A stretch of 64,000 nucleotides of DNA from Paragordius varius (Eukaryota; Nematomorpha): contig OZ176057.1 of NCBI GenBank assembly GCA_964247055.1, forward strand, positions 744,001 through 808,000, given 5' to 3'. Positions 25,553 through 39,111 of the stretch are shown piece after piece. Below the pieces are notes generated by a model. It saw only the letters and a program-made list of their open reading frames with translations. It did no database searches and was not told the DNA's origin. The stretch's first letter is position 1. Every line of letters starts with the position of its first letter. The position numbers and the translations under genes were made by a program.

Positions 25553-27229
25553 CAGGGGTTCTTAAACTATGGGTCGCGACCCCATTTGGGGTCGCGTAAC
25601 AAAATTATGGGGTCGCGAGTGATAAAAATACAATTTAACAATAAACGTTTTTTAACTTGTAAAATTATTGTTATAAAACAATTATAATTTATATATATAT
25701 ATATATATATATCATCTGGTTCCGAAAAACTGTTTATGCCAGCATTTCTCTTCCGAACATAGCTAATTCACATGTTTTAATGACGATTGAAGAAAAGATT
25801 GTCTTTGGGAACGTCTTTTGTGAAAAAACAATTATATTTGCTCTTTTAATTTGTCAGTGCCCTCTGTAACAAGATTTTAGTTTTCTTTTTATTCGGTAAT
25901 TAATAATCATATATAATCTGCAATATGTTTTTTTTATATATTTATTGTATTTTAGAATAAAAATAATTTTTGCCCATGGATAAATGGCTCTTAAATAAGA
26001 ATTGTAATGACGCAGATATTAATCCAACAAATTCTTCTCAGTCAGAACAAAGTATTGGAAAAGAGACATCTAATGTGCGAAAAAGAAAATATGATGAGTC
26101 TTTTCTTCAATTTGGCTTCATATTTCAAAATTGTAATGGTAATGAACACCTCTTTGTTTGATATGCAATGAATTATTGGCTTCGGAGAGTATGAAACCAT
26201 CAACATATTTTGAATCAAAGCATGTTTTTTCATATGTCAATAAACCTAAAGAATATTTTGAAGGACTGTAATCTTGGTGTAATGTTTGAAACTAGGTAAA
26301 ACCTCTAAACATTTTTTATCACTGAACGATATTGGGATTTAATGTTTCTTAAAGCTGAGAAAGTAACTTCACATAAATATGTGGTGTTAAATGGCAGAAG
26401 TACATTCATGTCGGCGATTGATTCATCCAGAATTCATTCAAAATTTTGGAATTGTAGTTTTAAGTTTGAGTCACACGAAAGCTTACAAATTCCTCTTGAG
26501 TTTTAAGTGGCAGATGATCAATCTTACTTAAGCCAATCCAAGGCTTTTGAATCCAAATAATTTTTTTAATAATATTTAATATAAAATATGTCAGGAAATG
26601 TATTTCTAGCATTTTTATTGATCTACAATAGTTTTTCAATATAAGTTTTACAATCAAATTTCTCAATTACGAAATTGTAGACACTAAAATATTTCAAACG
26701 AATTTTATTCAACTCTACTTTTCCAAATGATCTTTTTAATAAAACTTGCAATTTTATCGCTTGAAGTATATATATGCATATTTTTCAGTGAAGATACAGG
26801 GGATCGTTTACTTCGCAAAAATATCCGACAAATAACACTTGGATAGCCACAAGTCATTTTGAAAAAAAGCAGCGAATTCTCATTTTTATTTAGTTAAAAA
26901 TATTTCGATCTCCTTCAATAACAATAATTATTTCGGTTTTAAGAGATTGGCAAAAATATGTATTTTTTATAGATTTCTATAACATCTTCTGATTCATAGT
27001 AAATTGATACAATATATAATAATCGGAATATTTGTGCAAATTTTAATTGATTTTTTATGTTTCAAAACGAATTCTAAATTTATATATTTTCATATGCATA
27101 TGTATATTGTTTCTTGATAAATATATCATCAAAAAATATTAATTTATTTTTCTTTTATATTTATTGGGGTCGCCAAGAAATTTGCGATCATAAATGGGGT
27201 TGCGACTCACAAAAGTTTAAGAAGCCCTG
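25553..27229 (+). mobile_element. Deleted ZBED/BED-finger hAT transposon with perfect 8-bp duplication
   Basis: The element starts CAGGGGTTCTTAAACTATGG and ends GTTTAAGAAGCCCTG. It is flanked by GTCTAGGT on both sides (25545-25552 and 27230-27237), an exact 8-bp duplication. From 25970 it encodes the start of a BED-zinc-finger transposase of the ZBED/SCAND3-like type (MDKWL..., RKRKYDESFLQFGF). The finger (CLICNELLASESMKPSTYF) continues in another frame near 26155, so there is at least one frameshift. The catalytic RNase-H-like region and the dimerisation domain are missing, and the rest of the interior is non-coding. Only 1677 bp remain, so it is non-autonomous. Confidence 0.9.
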
Positions 27230-28732
27230 GTCTAGGTCATGTAGTAGTATTTCAGTAATTCAAAAATATAACGACATAACATAAAAATTAAACATTTTAT
27301 GTTTAATATATAGCCAAAATAAAATTGTAATATTTATTTTTTATTTTGTTACCAATTTACATTTCTATTTCTAATGTTGCACGAAAAAACCAGATAGAGA
27401 TTTAATCAGTTGTTTTAATATATGACTGTTGTTATTTTCATAAATATAGACGTTAAAAAACTAAAATACAAATCTATATATATTAAAAAAATTGGAATAA
27501 TCTGGCCTTGTGATCTGTTTGTAAAACCGGTAGACTCATCCAAATCCTAATGTTGAAAAAATATAATCATTAATGAATGCTCCGGCAATAGCTTCACCCT
27601 TTTTCATATTAGGACCCCAGTTCGGGCCCACCCCGTATAAAAACGGATTTTTCTTGAAAACAAATCCAAAATCGTGTCTTTGACACAAATTTCCCGGAAA
27701 ACGTGTTGGACCATTTGATTTCAAATGATTTTTACTTTTTTTCAACTGCGTCGAACATAGTCGGCTCGCTTTTTTAATTTAGGCCCTCTTACCCGCTCCC
27801 CCCGTAAAATGCAATTTTTTCAAAAAAGACGTCCACAAAAATAATTTTTTTCGCCTAAGGTATGAGACCAAAAAAATTCAATGAGGATTATTAGTTTTCC
27901 CTGTTAAAAGGTAAAAACTTAAGTCGTCCACCTTTTTATATTGGCTGTTTGGTGAGTAGATACCCGCGAAAAACTGCCCCGTCATATCGAAAAGCGTGCT
28001 TTTGGGGCAAAATTTCAGAAAACCTATCAGGCTATAATTTCAATAGGTGCTTAAAATACTACCCCTAAAGGGAAAAAATTAGGTCGTCGGGTTTTTCGAA
28101 ATGAGCTGTTAATTAGGCCCTTCACGCCCTGAAAAATTCGCCACCATAGAATTTTTTAGTTTTGATGCAATTTTTCCAAAAACTAATGAGAGCTTTAACA
28201 ATCATTCTTCAAAGTGTTCTCTGCAAAAAGGAAAAAATTTAAATCAAGCGCTTTTTTGGTATTAGCCTCTGGGTAGGGAGCTACCCGCCTAACTGCGTTT
28301 CCATATCGAAATTGCGTTGTTTAGGAGTTAATTTTCAAAATATCAAGCCACATAAGTTTTATAAGGGCATGAAATTTTACGCTTAAATAGTCAAAAATTT
28401 AAGTTGAGCGGTTTTTTTAAATTAACCGTTAATTAGGCCCTTTACGCCCTAAAACATGAGCTGTCATTGAAATAATATTTAGTTTTGAAGCCATTATGAC
28501 AAAAACTGATCAGAACATAAGGAATGAATGATGATTCCAGGTATTCCCCTCAAAAATTTCTATCAAACGTCTTTTTTATATCCTCTGGGTAGGAGGCTAC
28601 CCGCCTACAACTGCGCCATCATATCCATACAGCATGCCTTTAGAGGCAAATTTTAGAAAACTTATCAGGCCATTTGAGTTCAATAAGGGCTTGAAATATT
28701 ACCGTAAAAAGGTAAAAATTAAAGTAGAGCGG

Positions 28733-28997
28733 TGTAGTAAATCGAGAAACCGTAAAACAATAAGATTTATTGAGATAAAATGCAAAAAACTAAATTATAT
28801 ACAGTTTGCGATGTTTATATACTTTTTGTGAATATAATATTTACATGTTAAACCAAGGTAAAATAACATGTGCAGGTTAAATACAAAATTGATAATACAA
28901 TAGTTTAACTCATATATATAAGGTGAAATATATTCAAACCTAATATATAAATTGGTCTCGTCTAAGGTTAGCTAACTTGATGTATTCTAATCTATCA
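28733..28997 (-). repeat. LTR (3' LTR of the Gypsy element)
   Basis: A 265-bp terminal repeat. On the element strand it starts TGATAGATTAG and ends ...ATTTACTACA, with the usual TG...CA ends. It matches the other LTR with about ten small differences. Confidence 0.9.
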
Positions 28998-31900
28998 TAT
29001 CTCCTAATCCAAATCCCAGCCGATCTGGTGCTTTTCTCTCCCTAAGAGGATATCTCCTTTCAGGTTCTTTCTCAGTTGTCTTTTCCGTCCTTATTTCAAC
29101 CTGGGTGTCTTTCTCGTTTTCTTTTTCTATGCTTGGTTCCTCCCCCACCTCCCGATAATTGCTTGTAATCTCATCATCTGTTTGGTTTATCGTTAAATTA
29201 TCATCCTCCTCTCCGCCGTCCTCGACTCCGGTCGGCCGTAATTGATCCGCATGCTTGCGAAGTGTTCGATTTCCATCTTTAACCGTGTACGAGAGTACCA
29301 CTGTTCTCTCCAAAACTGAACCTTTTCTCCACCCTGAATTGATTTAATTCTTTATGTGCACTTCTTCGTCCGGTCTAAAAACTTGATTGGGTATTATGTC
29401 GTCCTCTAATTGTTGTGCGGGTGTTTCCCTAACCCAAGAGAAGGGGGTATTAATATGTCTTTTCAGAAATAAGTTATACGGGCACTCTTTTGTGGCGCTA
29501 TGTACGGCGGAGCGATAACCCCATAACACTTGATTTATATTTTTGTCAGGAGTCAGCGTAGAATCCGTTAGCGATTTATAGTGTGCTTTTAAGGTGTAAA
29601 TGACCCGTTCCACCAGCCCATTTGTTCGTGGATGATAGGGGGCACTAGTGACATGTTTGATGTTTCTCGTTGCAGGGTATCTTTAAAATCCTTCGATGCA
29701 AAATATGATGCATTATCGGTAACTATCATTCGAGGAAACCCGTACCTTACACACCAAATTTCTTACCAATGTAGTATGTTTGCAGAATTAACAGTTCTTA
29801 GCAATTCGACTTCAACCCATCTGGAGCTACTATCGATAGCTACTAACCAATACAACCCATCTATAGGACCGGCAATATCAAGATGTATCCTTTCCCAGAT
29901 ACCCGTATTAAAATTCCATTTGTACGTTGGATTCCTTTTTATGTTACTCCGGTTTAACTGACACCCCATACAAGATCTCACATAACTTTCAATATCTTGG
30001 TTTATACCTGGCCAATAAACCCTAGCCTTGGCAGACTCTTTCATTCCATTAGCCCCCGAATGTCCAACATGCAAAAATTTTAACGTTTCGTTTCGCAACG
30101 CCCTGGGAATAAACAGACGATCGCCCCAATACAACAAACCATATGATTCTTTGTTACTTATACTCAATATCGAATTTAAAATTGGAGCTGACCAATCAAT
30201 ATGATGTAGAGCTTTTAATGTCATCAAAAATTCATCCCGTAAAGTATTTTCTTTCATTGGCTGTACGCTTAAGTTGTCAGTTGTTAGAAAGTTGATTTGC
30301 CTGGGTTGCTCCTCAACTTCCTCAGTCGGTTCTTCTTACGGTAGACGAGATAACCAATCCGCTAAATTTTCCGAACCATTAATATATTGTATAGTAAAAT
30401 TATAATCGGCTGTTCTGAGTATCCATCATACTAATCTACTATTGTTAATATTACTTAGATCTCTCTTAAAGCCAAACAACTTGATCAGGGGTTTATGATC
30501 GGTTAATAATACGAACTTTCTGCCATACACAAACATTTTAAATTTTTCTAGCGCATATAAAATTGCCTTTGCTTCTTTTTCAATTACCGAGAAATGTTGT
30601 TCTGCCTTCGAACATTTTCGAGACGCAAAAGCTATCGGCCGTTTTCCCTCACTTGTCATATGCGATAAGACTGCTCCGAATCCGTCATTCGATGCATCTG
30701 TTTCCAAGACTAACGGAAGGTTCGGGTTAAACGGTATTAAATATAATGCATTACTCACCAACAGTTTAGCTTTATCAAAAACCCTCTCTTCTTTTGTCGA
30801 CCAACACTATTTCTTAGAACCTGTGAGCGCATGTAAACCGCGATTGTAGCATGCAAAGATGGAATAAAACGAGCGTGAAAATTTAACATTCCCAAAAAAG
30901 ACCGAAGTGATGTTTTATTGGTAGGTGTAGGACAATTCAAAATTGCTTTTACTTTTTCGTTATCAGGTTTAATTCCTTTGTCTGAAGTTATATATCCTAA
31001 GTATGACACTGAGAAACGAGCTAATTGGATTTTATCCTTTTTAAATTTCAAACCCGCAGCAGCTAATTTGTTCAACACTTTTTTTAAATTATCCTTATGC
31101 TCCATTACCGTTGTTCCACTAACAATATCATCTAAGTAAACCGCTGTACCTGGACAATCTTTTAATAACTCATCCATAATTTGTCGAAATATCGTGGGTG
31201 CACCAGATATTCCAAATGGCAGTCTCTTAAATCGAAAAAGGCCTATATGTGAACTAAATGTGAGTAAATGTTGATAATCTTGGTGTATCGGCATTTGCTA
31301 GTAAGATTCTTTTAGATCTAAGGTCGTAAAAACTTTTTCTGCCCGATTTTAAACACTAACTGATCAAACGTTGGAATCAGATGATCTACAGGAACCAGAC
31401 TTGGGTTTAATGTAACTCCAAAATCACCACATATGCGAATATCATTATCATTCTTTTTAACTATCACCAACGGAGTTACCCAGCAAATTCGTGTTTGCGA
31501 GGGGTTTATGGACTCTATAATACCCAGACTTTCAAGCCTCTTTAATTCACTCTCCACCTTAGACTGAAGCGGAATAGGTACCCTCCTGGCTGCAAATCTT
31601 TTGGGGATACTCCCTTTTTGAGAAAAACTTGATGGGTGGTCCCGTGTAACACCCCATACCTTCACAAAACAAATCCTTAAATTTATTTAAATCCACGTAA
31701 TTAACATTTTTTACACATACAGCCTCTGGAAATCTGCATTCAAAACTTTTCATCCATGGTAACCCAAAAATGTTACTCCAATCAACCCTAGTAACCATAC
31801 ATTCCAACTGTTTGACCATACCATTCCATTTCAAATCTACCACGCATTGTCCCATCACCTCTACACCTTGATAGTTGAACCCAATTATTAGACCCGCGGG

Positions 31901-32766
31901 TGCTAAGGTCGGCCTTCCAATCTCCATCCACGTGCTTTTCCCAATCAATGATATTTGAGCTCCGGTATCGTACAACATCCTCACCCAATGGCCATTCAGA
32001 CTTGCTTGCGTTCGGGCTTCATTATTATTATTGTTACCACTCAGTATATTAACGCGCCGGTAACACCTGCCAAAATGACCACGTCCTTTGCATCGGTATC
32101 ACCTTGTTTGAAGCGGGACACCAGTTGTTCGCATGCACGTATCCACATTTTCCACATTTTTATCTTTTCATCATAACCTGCCTATTGTCGGGACCCTGAT
32201 CAATCAAACAACTGTCCGCCTTTTGGTACGCCATTGCCATTTCTACCACCATCTCCAACGTAACCGGTTTCCCATCAGCCATTGCATCTGGAAACTTTGT
32301 GAACAGATCTATTTCCAATCTTTTGAGTTGTAACCCTCCCACAAACCCATCTCTGATTCTTAGCCTTGCATCATGCCCAAAGTTGTACCGGGCAGCACAT
32401 TCCTTTACTCGAATTAAAAAATCCATCACTGATTCCGTGGCTTCCCTCTGGAGTTGCGTAAACTGGAACCTGGCTGCAAACACATTGAGCAAATATTTTT
32501 TCCCAGCTGCTACCAAAGCATCACAGCCCACTTTCTCTAACAGTACGGGATAAAAGAATTTCTTCAACTTTGGAATATGGGATAGACCAATGTAGGCCAA
32601 TAATAAGTTTTTTTTTGTTTCGTCATCTTCTGAAATTAATTTCACTTTTAACATTCTCTTTATATAATCGATATAATCATTAAAGCTAGTTGCGGGATCA
32701 TAGGTTTCCAGACTTAATTTCTCCATGCGCGAATGTAATGATGTAAAAAAAATCGACCGCGCCAAA

Positions 32767-33028
32767 TGTAAATCGAGAAACCGTAAAACAATAAGATTTA
32801 TTGAGATAAAATGCAAAAACTAAACTATATACAGTTTGCGATGTTTATATACTTTTTGTGAATATAATATTTACATGTTAAACCAAGGTAAAATAACGTC
32901 AGGTTAAATACAAAATTGGTAATACAATAGTTTAACTCATATATAAAAGGTCATCAAAATGTATTCAAATCTAATATATAAATGGGTCTCGTCTAAGGTT
33001 AACTAACTTGATGTATTCTAATCTATCA
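32767..33028 (-). repeat. LTR (5' LTR of the Gypsy element)
   Basis: A 262-bp terminal repeat, the partner of 28733-28997. On the element strand it starts TGATAGATTAG and ends CGATTTACA, next to the presumed primer-binding site. Confidence 0.9.
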
Positions 33029-34228
33029 AGCGGTTTTATTGAATTACCCCTTAATTAGGCCCCTGTCCTAAAAAATGCGCCGCCATAGAATGACTTTTTG
33101 GTTTAAAGGCGATTTTTTGAAAATCACACGAGAGCATATGGAATCAATCATGATTCCATACCCGAATTAAGGCAAAAATTTTAATCAAGCGTTTTTTGTT
33201 TCGCCCCTGGTTAAGGGTCTACCCGCGTAAAAATCTGTCAGCATATCGATACAGCATGCTTTTGGAGCCAAATTTTAGCCTATGAGACTATGTGAGTTCA
33301 AAAAGGGCGTAAAATATTTTTTACCCCTTAAAAAAACAAATATTTAGTATAGGGGTTAAGCCCCGAAAAATGCGCCGCCATAGAACAATTTAGTTTTGAA
33401 GCAATATTTCCAAGAATTTATAGGAACATATGGACATTAAAATTCCAGATATTCCCCATATAAAGATAAAAATTTTGCCCTACGCTTTTTTATACCTGCC
33501 TCTGGGTAGGAAGCTACCCGAAACTGCGCCACTATATAGAAATTGCGTTGTTTTGGAACTAATATAAAGAAAACTTATGCCATCTGAGCTCATCTAAAGT
33601 TCGAAATATTACCCATAACTAGGTAAAAATCAAGGTCAGACCTTTTTTTTATCAGCCGTTAATTTGAGGCTTTTATGCCCCAAAAACACGCCATCATATA
33701 ACGATTATTTAGTGTTGAAGTATTTTTTCAAATAACCCATGACACGATGATATCAAAGATGATTCCAAATATTTGCCCTAAGGCAAAGATTTTAACTCAG
33801 CGTTTTTTCCATATAGGTCTATGAGTGGGGCTACCGATTTAAAACTAATGTCATACATAAATGGCGTGGTTTTGGAGCTAATTTTTAAAAAAGTTAAGAA
33901 GTTATACGAGTTCAGTTATACACATTTCTAGGAAAATTTGTCTAATATCATTTTAAGACCACAAATGATTTACTTTTTACATCCCCTGATCTCAGCTGTG
34001 TCAAGACAATTTCAAAATAAAACTTTTAACCATGATTTCGTGAAACGAACTGATAGTTGAATATTAACTTTAATAAGGGACAGTTTAAATATGGTCAATT
34101 TCGAGTAAACAATATTTGAGCCCATGCAAAAACCCGTAAAAGAATAATTATAGACATTCTTTTTATTAAATATGTTTTTTTATTTTTTTTCCATTACCTC
34201 TATTTATTGCAAATTATTTATAATAATT

Positions 34229-34272
34229 TTCGGTGAGACTACGTCACAGCGAAGCGTGACAGGGCCAGCTAG
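34229..34272 (+). mobile_element. Helitron-like 3' terminus
   Basis: The block GTCACAGCGAAGCGTGAC can fold into a short hairpin and is followed by AGGGCCAGCTAG|T. A terminal hairpin a few bases before CTAG with a following T is the classic Helitron 3' end. No TC-type 5' end or helicase was found, so the length of the element is unknown; part of 33.9-34.2 kb probably belongs to it. Confidence 0.65.
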
Positions 34273-36250
34273 TATATATATATATATATCTATAGGAATT
34301 TTACAAATGTGTGTATGTCACACCTCTTTACTCCATAAGGACAAAATTATACATGTCCGTCTTTTTATTATTTATATACCCGATGTCAAAAATAAAGCTT
34401 TTTTTGCACGTTTCACCCAATAATTGCTTATGTTTTTTTATATACTAAGATCCTTGCTGAATAAATATTTTTTTGTAAACATCGTATAAATTTGGTGTGC
34501 TTTTGGGGCCATCTTACCTTTAAACCCGCTCAAAAATAAGTTTTTGAGGCTATTATTCGCTAAAATAAGATAATACGCGTATAAAGGCAAAATATTTACC
34601 CTAGCATTATTTTATAAAAATGCAACAATGTTTTATAAAACCTTTTTTTATATAACTTAACGTTTTATGTTGAAAAATAGGAAAAATAGGAATTTCTATT
34701 GTTAGTACACTCAATTATATAAATTTTATCTATATTATATCAAGCTGTTGAAATGGCTGTATTTAAAAATTATTGTCCTGTATAGGTTTATCAGATAAAA
34801 AAGTATATTCCATGAATTTATTTTCTATTCATAAAAACATAAAAATATAAAAGAGGATTGACAATTATCATAAATGCTTTTTCAATCTTCATCTTGCGTT
34901 TCTATACAAATAAATAAATTTATATTATAATATATATTTTTCATTCAATAAAATTTTATAGTTAAAGTAAAATTAAAACGGACCAAATGTAAGGACAAAT
35001 AAAGGACAAACATATTTTTTTTCAAAAGACCATAGTCTATTTTTAAACTTAATTTTTTTAATATATATAACTTATTGTTTGAATTGCAAATTTATATTGA
35101 TAACACAATTATTTATGTATTTGTAATTAAATAATTAATAAAAAGTTCAAAGTCTTGTAGTTTTTACATTTTGTCATTTTAACTTTATGTTATTTATCAA
35201 AAATTTTATAAAATCAAATTTTTACCTGGTATAAAACAAGCTAAAAAATAGAAATATGAATATTAATTTTAAAAACAAATAAAACATTGGGTAATTAAGA
35301 TTTATGTTATATTACCTCTGACTAAATCTACAACACAAAAATATAATAATATAAGTTTAATATATATTTATATATGTAAAGTAATTATGGGTAATTTTTG
35401 ATCGGTTAAATATTGTTAGATAATAGTAAAAAATTTTTTTTTGATCCATCTATTTTACGAAAAAAAAAGTTTAAAACATATTTTTTATGGGGAACGAGAT
35501 TTAGTAGACGTTTAAAATGTGTCACACCAAACCCTGGTTGCATTTAAAATGTAAATTTAATTCTATGATTAGCTAAAAATAATCGGCAAAATATTTATAA
35601 TATGACTCAATTGAATGGAAGTATTATTACACTTTTTATCTAATATGAATTTTTTCAAATTTTAGTAATAGTTATATTAATTTCGAATTTATTTCTGCGG
35701 TTTTATTTGATAAATTTAGTCAAATACGCCGTAAACTCTTATTAAAATACCAAATGGCTGATATTAAACACTGTTTTCCTATATTCTTTATTATTATTTA
35801 TAAACAGTAAAAATTGAAATTATACGGACAAAATGTAAAAACAAATATTTCTTTTTAAAAGACAACCATACTTTTAAAACCTCAAATATTTTATATATAA
35901 CTCATTGTTTCGAACTCTACAACAAGGAATAGTGATGTAAATTGGTAAACAATCAATTATTCATTTTATAACTAATAGCATAGAAAAAATTAGGATTTAA
36001 AAATGTATGGTTGTTGTCTTTTAAATAAAAATTTTACATTTTGTCCGTATAATTTCGATTTTTACTGTAATAAGAAAATTTTTTTTTAAATCTTATACGC
36101 TAATGTAAAATGTATATTCTTAATTACGATTGACCCTCTTTTTATATATGAAATTATAATTTGTAAGGTAATCTAAAAAAAATATTTACCCATAAACCAT
36201 GCTAAAGATATCAACAAATAGAATATTAGATATTTTTTTAACATATATTT
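34273..36250. other. Intergenic stretch with MITE remnants
   Basis: No gene is supported. A decayed TA-CAGT MITE lies at about 34955-35180 and a better copy at 35805-36067. The sequence nearest 36250 probably holds the 3' end of gene C (AATAAA on the minus strand near 36250). Confidence 0.45.
35805..36067. repeat. TA-CAGT palindromic MITE, nearly complete
   Basis: The left end is CAGTAAAAATTGAAATTATA and the right end the mirror image, ...TTTCGATTTTTACTG followed by TA. Both arms carry the ACGGACAAAATGTAAAAA motif or its complement, and the interior carries ACAACCATAC and its complement. It is 263 bp and non-coding. Confidence 0.75.
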
Positions 36251-36373
36251 TATTTATTTTTTCCAAAAAAAGGATAATAAGTTTGAAAATATATACTCCA
36301 GGAGGTAACTACATACGATAAAAAATATATTATATTACAAATTTTTACTATATGGCTAAATTTTTTTAAAAAA

Positions 36374-37256
36374 CTAAAAAAATTTAAAATTACCAATCAA
36401 TGGTCTTGGCCTACGTCTCCTATTATTGTCGCTATTAGATTTTTGAGAAGTATTGATTTGCATCGTGTTGATTTGGTCATGTAATTCTGCATAATACATA
36501 AAAATGTTTAAATTAATTTTTAGGTGTTTTAGCAACAAATTGTCCAATTGTATTTATATATGAGTTTTTTTTAGAATTTTATAATGGAAATATAGATATT
36601 CAATTAAAATAAACAATGATTATGAAAATTCGGGATATACAATATACTTTCAATGATGAGAGACAGCTTTTTCATTTAAAAGATAAAGAATTTTTTATAA
36701 TTTAATTTTATTTTATGACTATGTCCTCATATCGAATGATGAATATTTTTTTTCCACATAAAATTTTTACTTATAGATATCATTTTTTAAATTTTTTATG
36801 ACGCCATAACACGTAGTTTAAAAAATGTTAGCTACAAAGATCGAATTTATGACAATAAAGTATAATATATCCACAAATGGCATTTTGATCTCAAAGCTTA
36901 GTATATTTTTATCTGCGATTAACTTGAAGCCCAACAGTTAAAAGGTTTTTAAACTAATTTTAAAAAGATTTTTAATATTCTCTTTTTAAGCCAAAATTTA
37001 ATCAAAGATAAAATTGAATACAATTCACCCTTAAACTCTTAAAATTAACCCACCCTTGAACATTTAAAATTCCTCCTAAAAAAATTATTTTGGGCTTATT
37101 TAAAGTCCTTCCATATTGATATGAATATTTTTATAGATTACTTTTTCTGATGTTACTTTAAACAAAATTTCAATTTTATAAAAATATCAAAGAAAAACAT
37201 GAACTGTTGAGGGGTCAAATGGAATTGTTTAAGGGTGAAATTTAAAAATGTAAATG

Positions 37257-37296
<40 letters not shown>

Positions 37297-39070
37297 ATTA
37301 CCATGGATGTTATCTGCAAAAAGAGAATTATATATTTTATAAATGATATAATCAAAATAAAATTAATAATTTTTAAATGGGTAGTTGGTAATACCTTGCA
37401 TCATAATGATTCTTTGATTAAGAGCTACATGTTGCAATAATATACAGGTAAAATTAAAAGTTAAAAATTAAATTAATAGACACATAAAAAATGTTTATAA
37501 TTTTTTTTTTAAAATATCTCTGTAAGAAAATAGACTAAAATAAAATTTGGGTTAAAAAAATAAAAAATAATAATAAAAATCTTACTGGTCATAAGTGAGA
37601 TCATTTCTCCAAATTGATCTGTTGACAATCTTTGACGAGCTAATTTGAAAAATAAAAAAACGGTTAAAATTATATTTTATATTCTAATATTTTTTGGTAA
37701 TAAATAAATTGCGATAAATTTTTGTAAAATACTTTGTGGTGGTGATCTGCGGATTCTGAGTATTCGGTTTGAAATTTCTGATTTAATTGATTCCACTTTA
37801 TATGTTTGAAAATTATCAATTGATGAGTATACATGGATCTTGAGAGGTCCTGATAGAATAATAATATATTGATATATTTTACATATGTAAAGCGCTTAAT
37901 GAAAATTACTCATAATCAAAAAACAATGCTATATTATGAAGCAAAACGATAATTTTAAAAGTGAATCGCAGTTTATTTTAAACTTCAGTAAAAAGTGAAA
38001 TTAACTTCCCGAAAAAAGGTAAAAATATAAAGACAAATATTTTTTAATAAACAACCATACTTTTTTAAACTTAATTTTTTCCTTCATATTAATTGTGTTA
38101 TATAATTTCTAATTTTAAAAATGATTTTAATCTAAAAAAATCGCAATCAGTGTGGTGGCCTTTTGAAAAATCATATTTGTCTTTCTTTTTTTACATTTGT
38201 GAAATTTTAAAATTTTAAAACTATGTTATAACGGTGAATTGGAATAAAAAATGACCCAAAGTTTTTTGCTTAGCGATCAATTTATAAGCTTTTAATTTTA
38301 TCCGTTTTTTTCCAATTTGCTCTTTTATTTTACTATTGTGTTACGCCATATCTCCTAAAATTTACTGTTTAAGATTAAAATATTGGTGGAGACATTATAT
38401 TAAATTTACCTAAAGAGGTATTAGTTGCATTTGCGACAAATATCCAAGCTTTTGTATCGCCGAGCGATTTGAAAAAGTTGACATCTTTGCTAAACAATTT
38501 GCCATATACCACGGATTCATTATACTTTTCTAAAAAAAATTAAAATTAATATAAATACAACATTGGATATTATCTGTAAATGGTTAAATGCGTTATTAAA
38601 GAAATTCTTTCAAAATCTTAAATAAAGATAATAATAAAATATTTGTGTTGCAGATTTAAAAAATTGTTTTTAAATTTGATTATACCTCATGAGGTATTTG
38701 AAAAATAATCGGCCTATTAAAGTAAATACAATAAAAGATAATTAATAAAGGTAAGAAATGGCCAAGTTTAAAATTATTGGCTCTTAATTAAAAGATTTAT
38801 TAAGATATATATCGATTACATACTCCTTAAAGCAAATTATTACTTATTTAAGGTTAATTAAAATATGTGAAGTACGCTGAAAAATATTGGATAGAACTTT
38901 CTGTAAAATTACCCTATATATTTTAAATAACACATAAATGAAGCTTTAAAACTAAAAAAATAAAATAATTAAAACATAAGTTTACCATTTAGTGCTTGTT
39001 GGCTGGTTATACATATGATACCGAATGTTTGAGTTGTGTTTATTTCAAAGTTGATTTTATAACTGCAAGC

Positions 39071-39111
<41 letters not shown>

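Larger units (their letters stand above)
28733..33028 (-). mobile_element. Ty3/Gypsy LTR retrotransposon, broken fossil
   Basis: A 4.3-kb element read on the minus strand, with two LTRs and a 5-bp target duplication AGCGG (28728-28732 and 33029-33033). Parts in order from the right: 5' LTR; a possible primer-binding site (TTTGGCGCGGTCGA) just inside it; gag with a CGKCG zinc-knuckle-like stretch (~32.0-32.75 kb); an aspartic protease with DTGAQ (~31.7-32.0 kb); reverse transcriptase with YLDD (~30.8-31.6 kb); RNase H (~30.4-30.75 kb); integrase with its zinc-binding and catalytic regions (~29.4-30.3 kb); a tail typical of insect and nematode Gypsy proteins with YPLRERK (~29.0-29.3 kb); and the 3' LTR. 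No envelope gene was seen. The coding part is broken in roughly half a dozen places. The LTRs are about 95% alike by eye, so the copy is moderately young. Confidence 0.9.
27490..33900 (+). repeat. R1 dispersed repeat, copy 2, interrupted by the Gypsy element
   Basis: The same order of blocks as copy 1: a GC-richer head (27500-27800) followed by alternating ~160-bp monomers from about 27800 to 28732 and again from 33029 to about 33900. The two halves join smoothly in the array once the 4.3-kb insertion is ignored, so R1 was here first. Confidence 0.78.
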
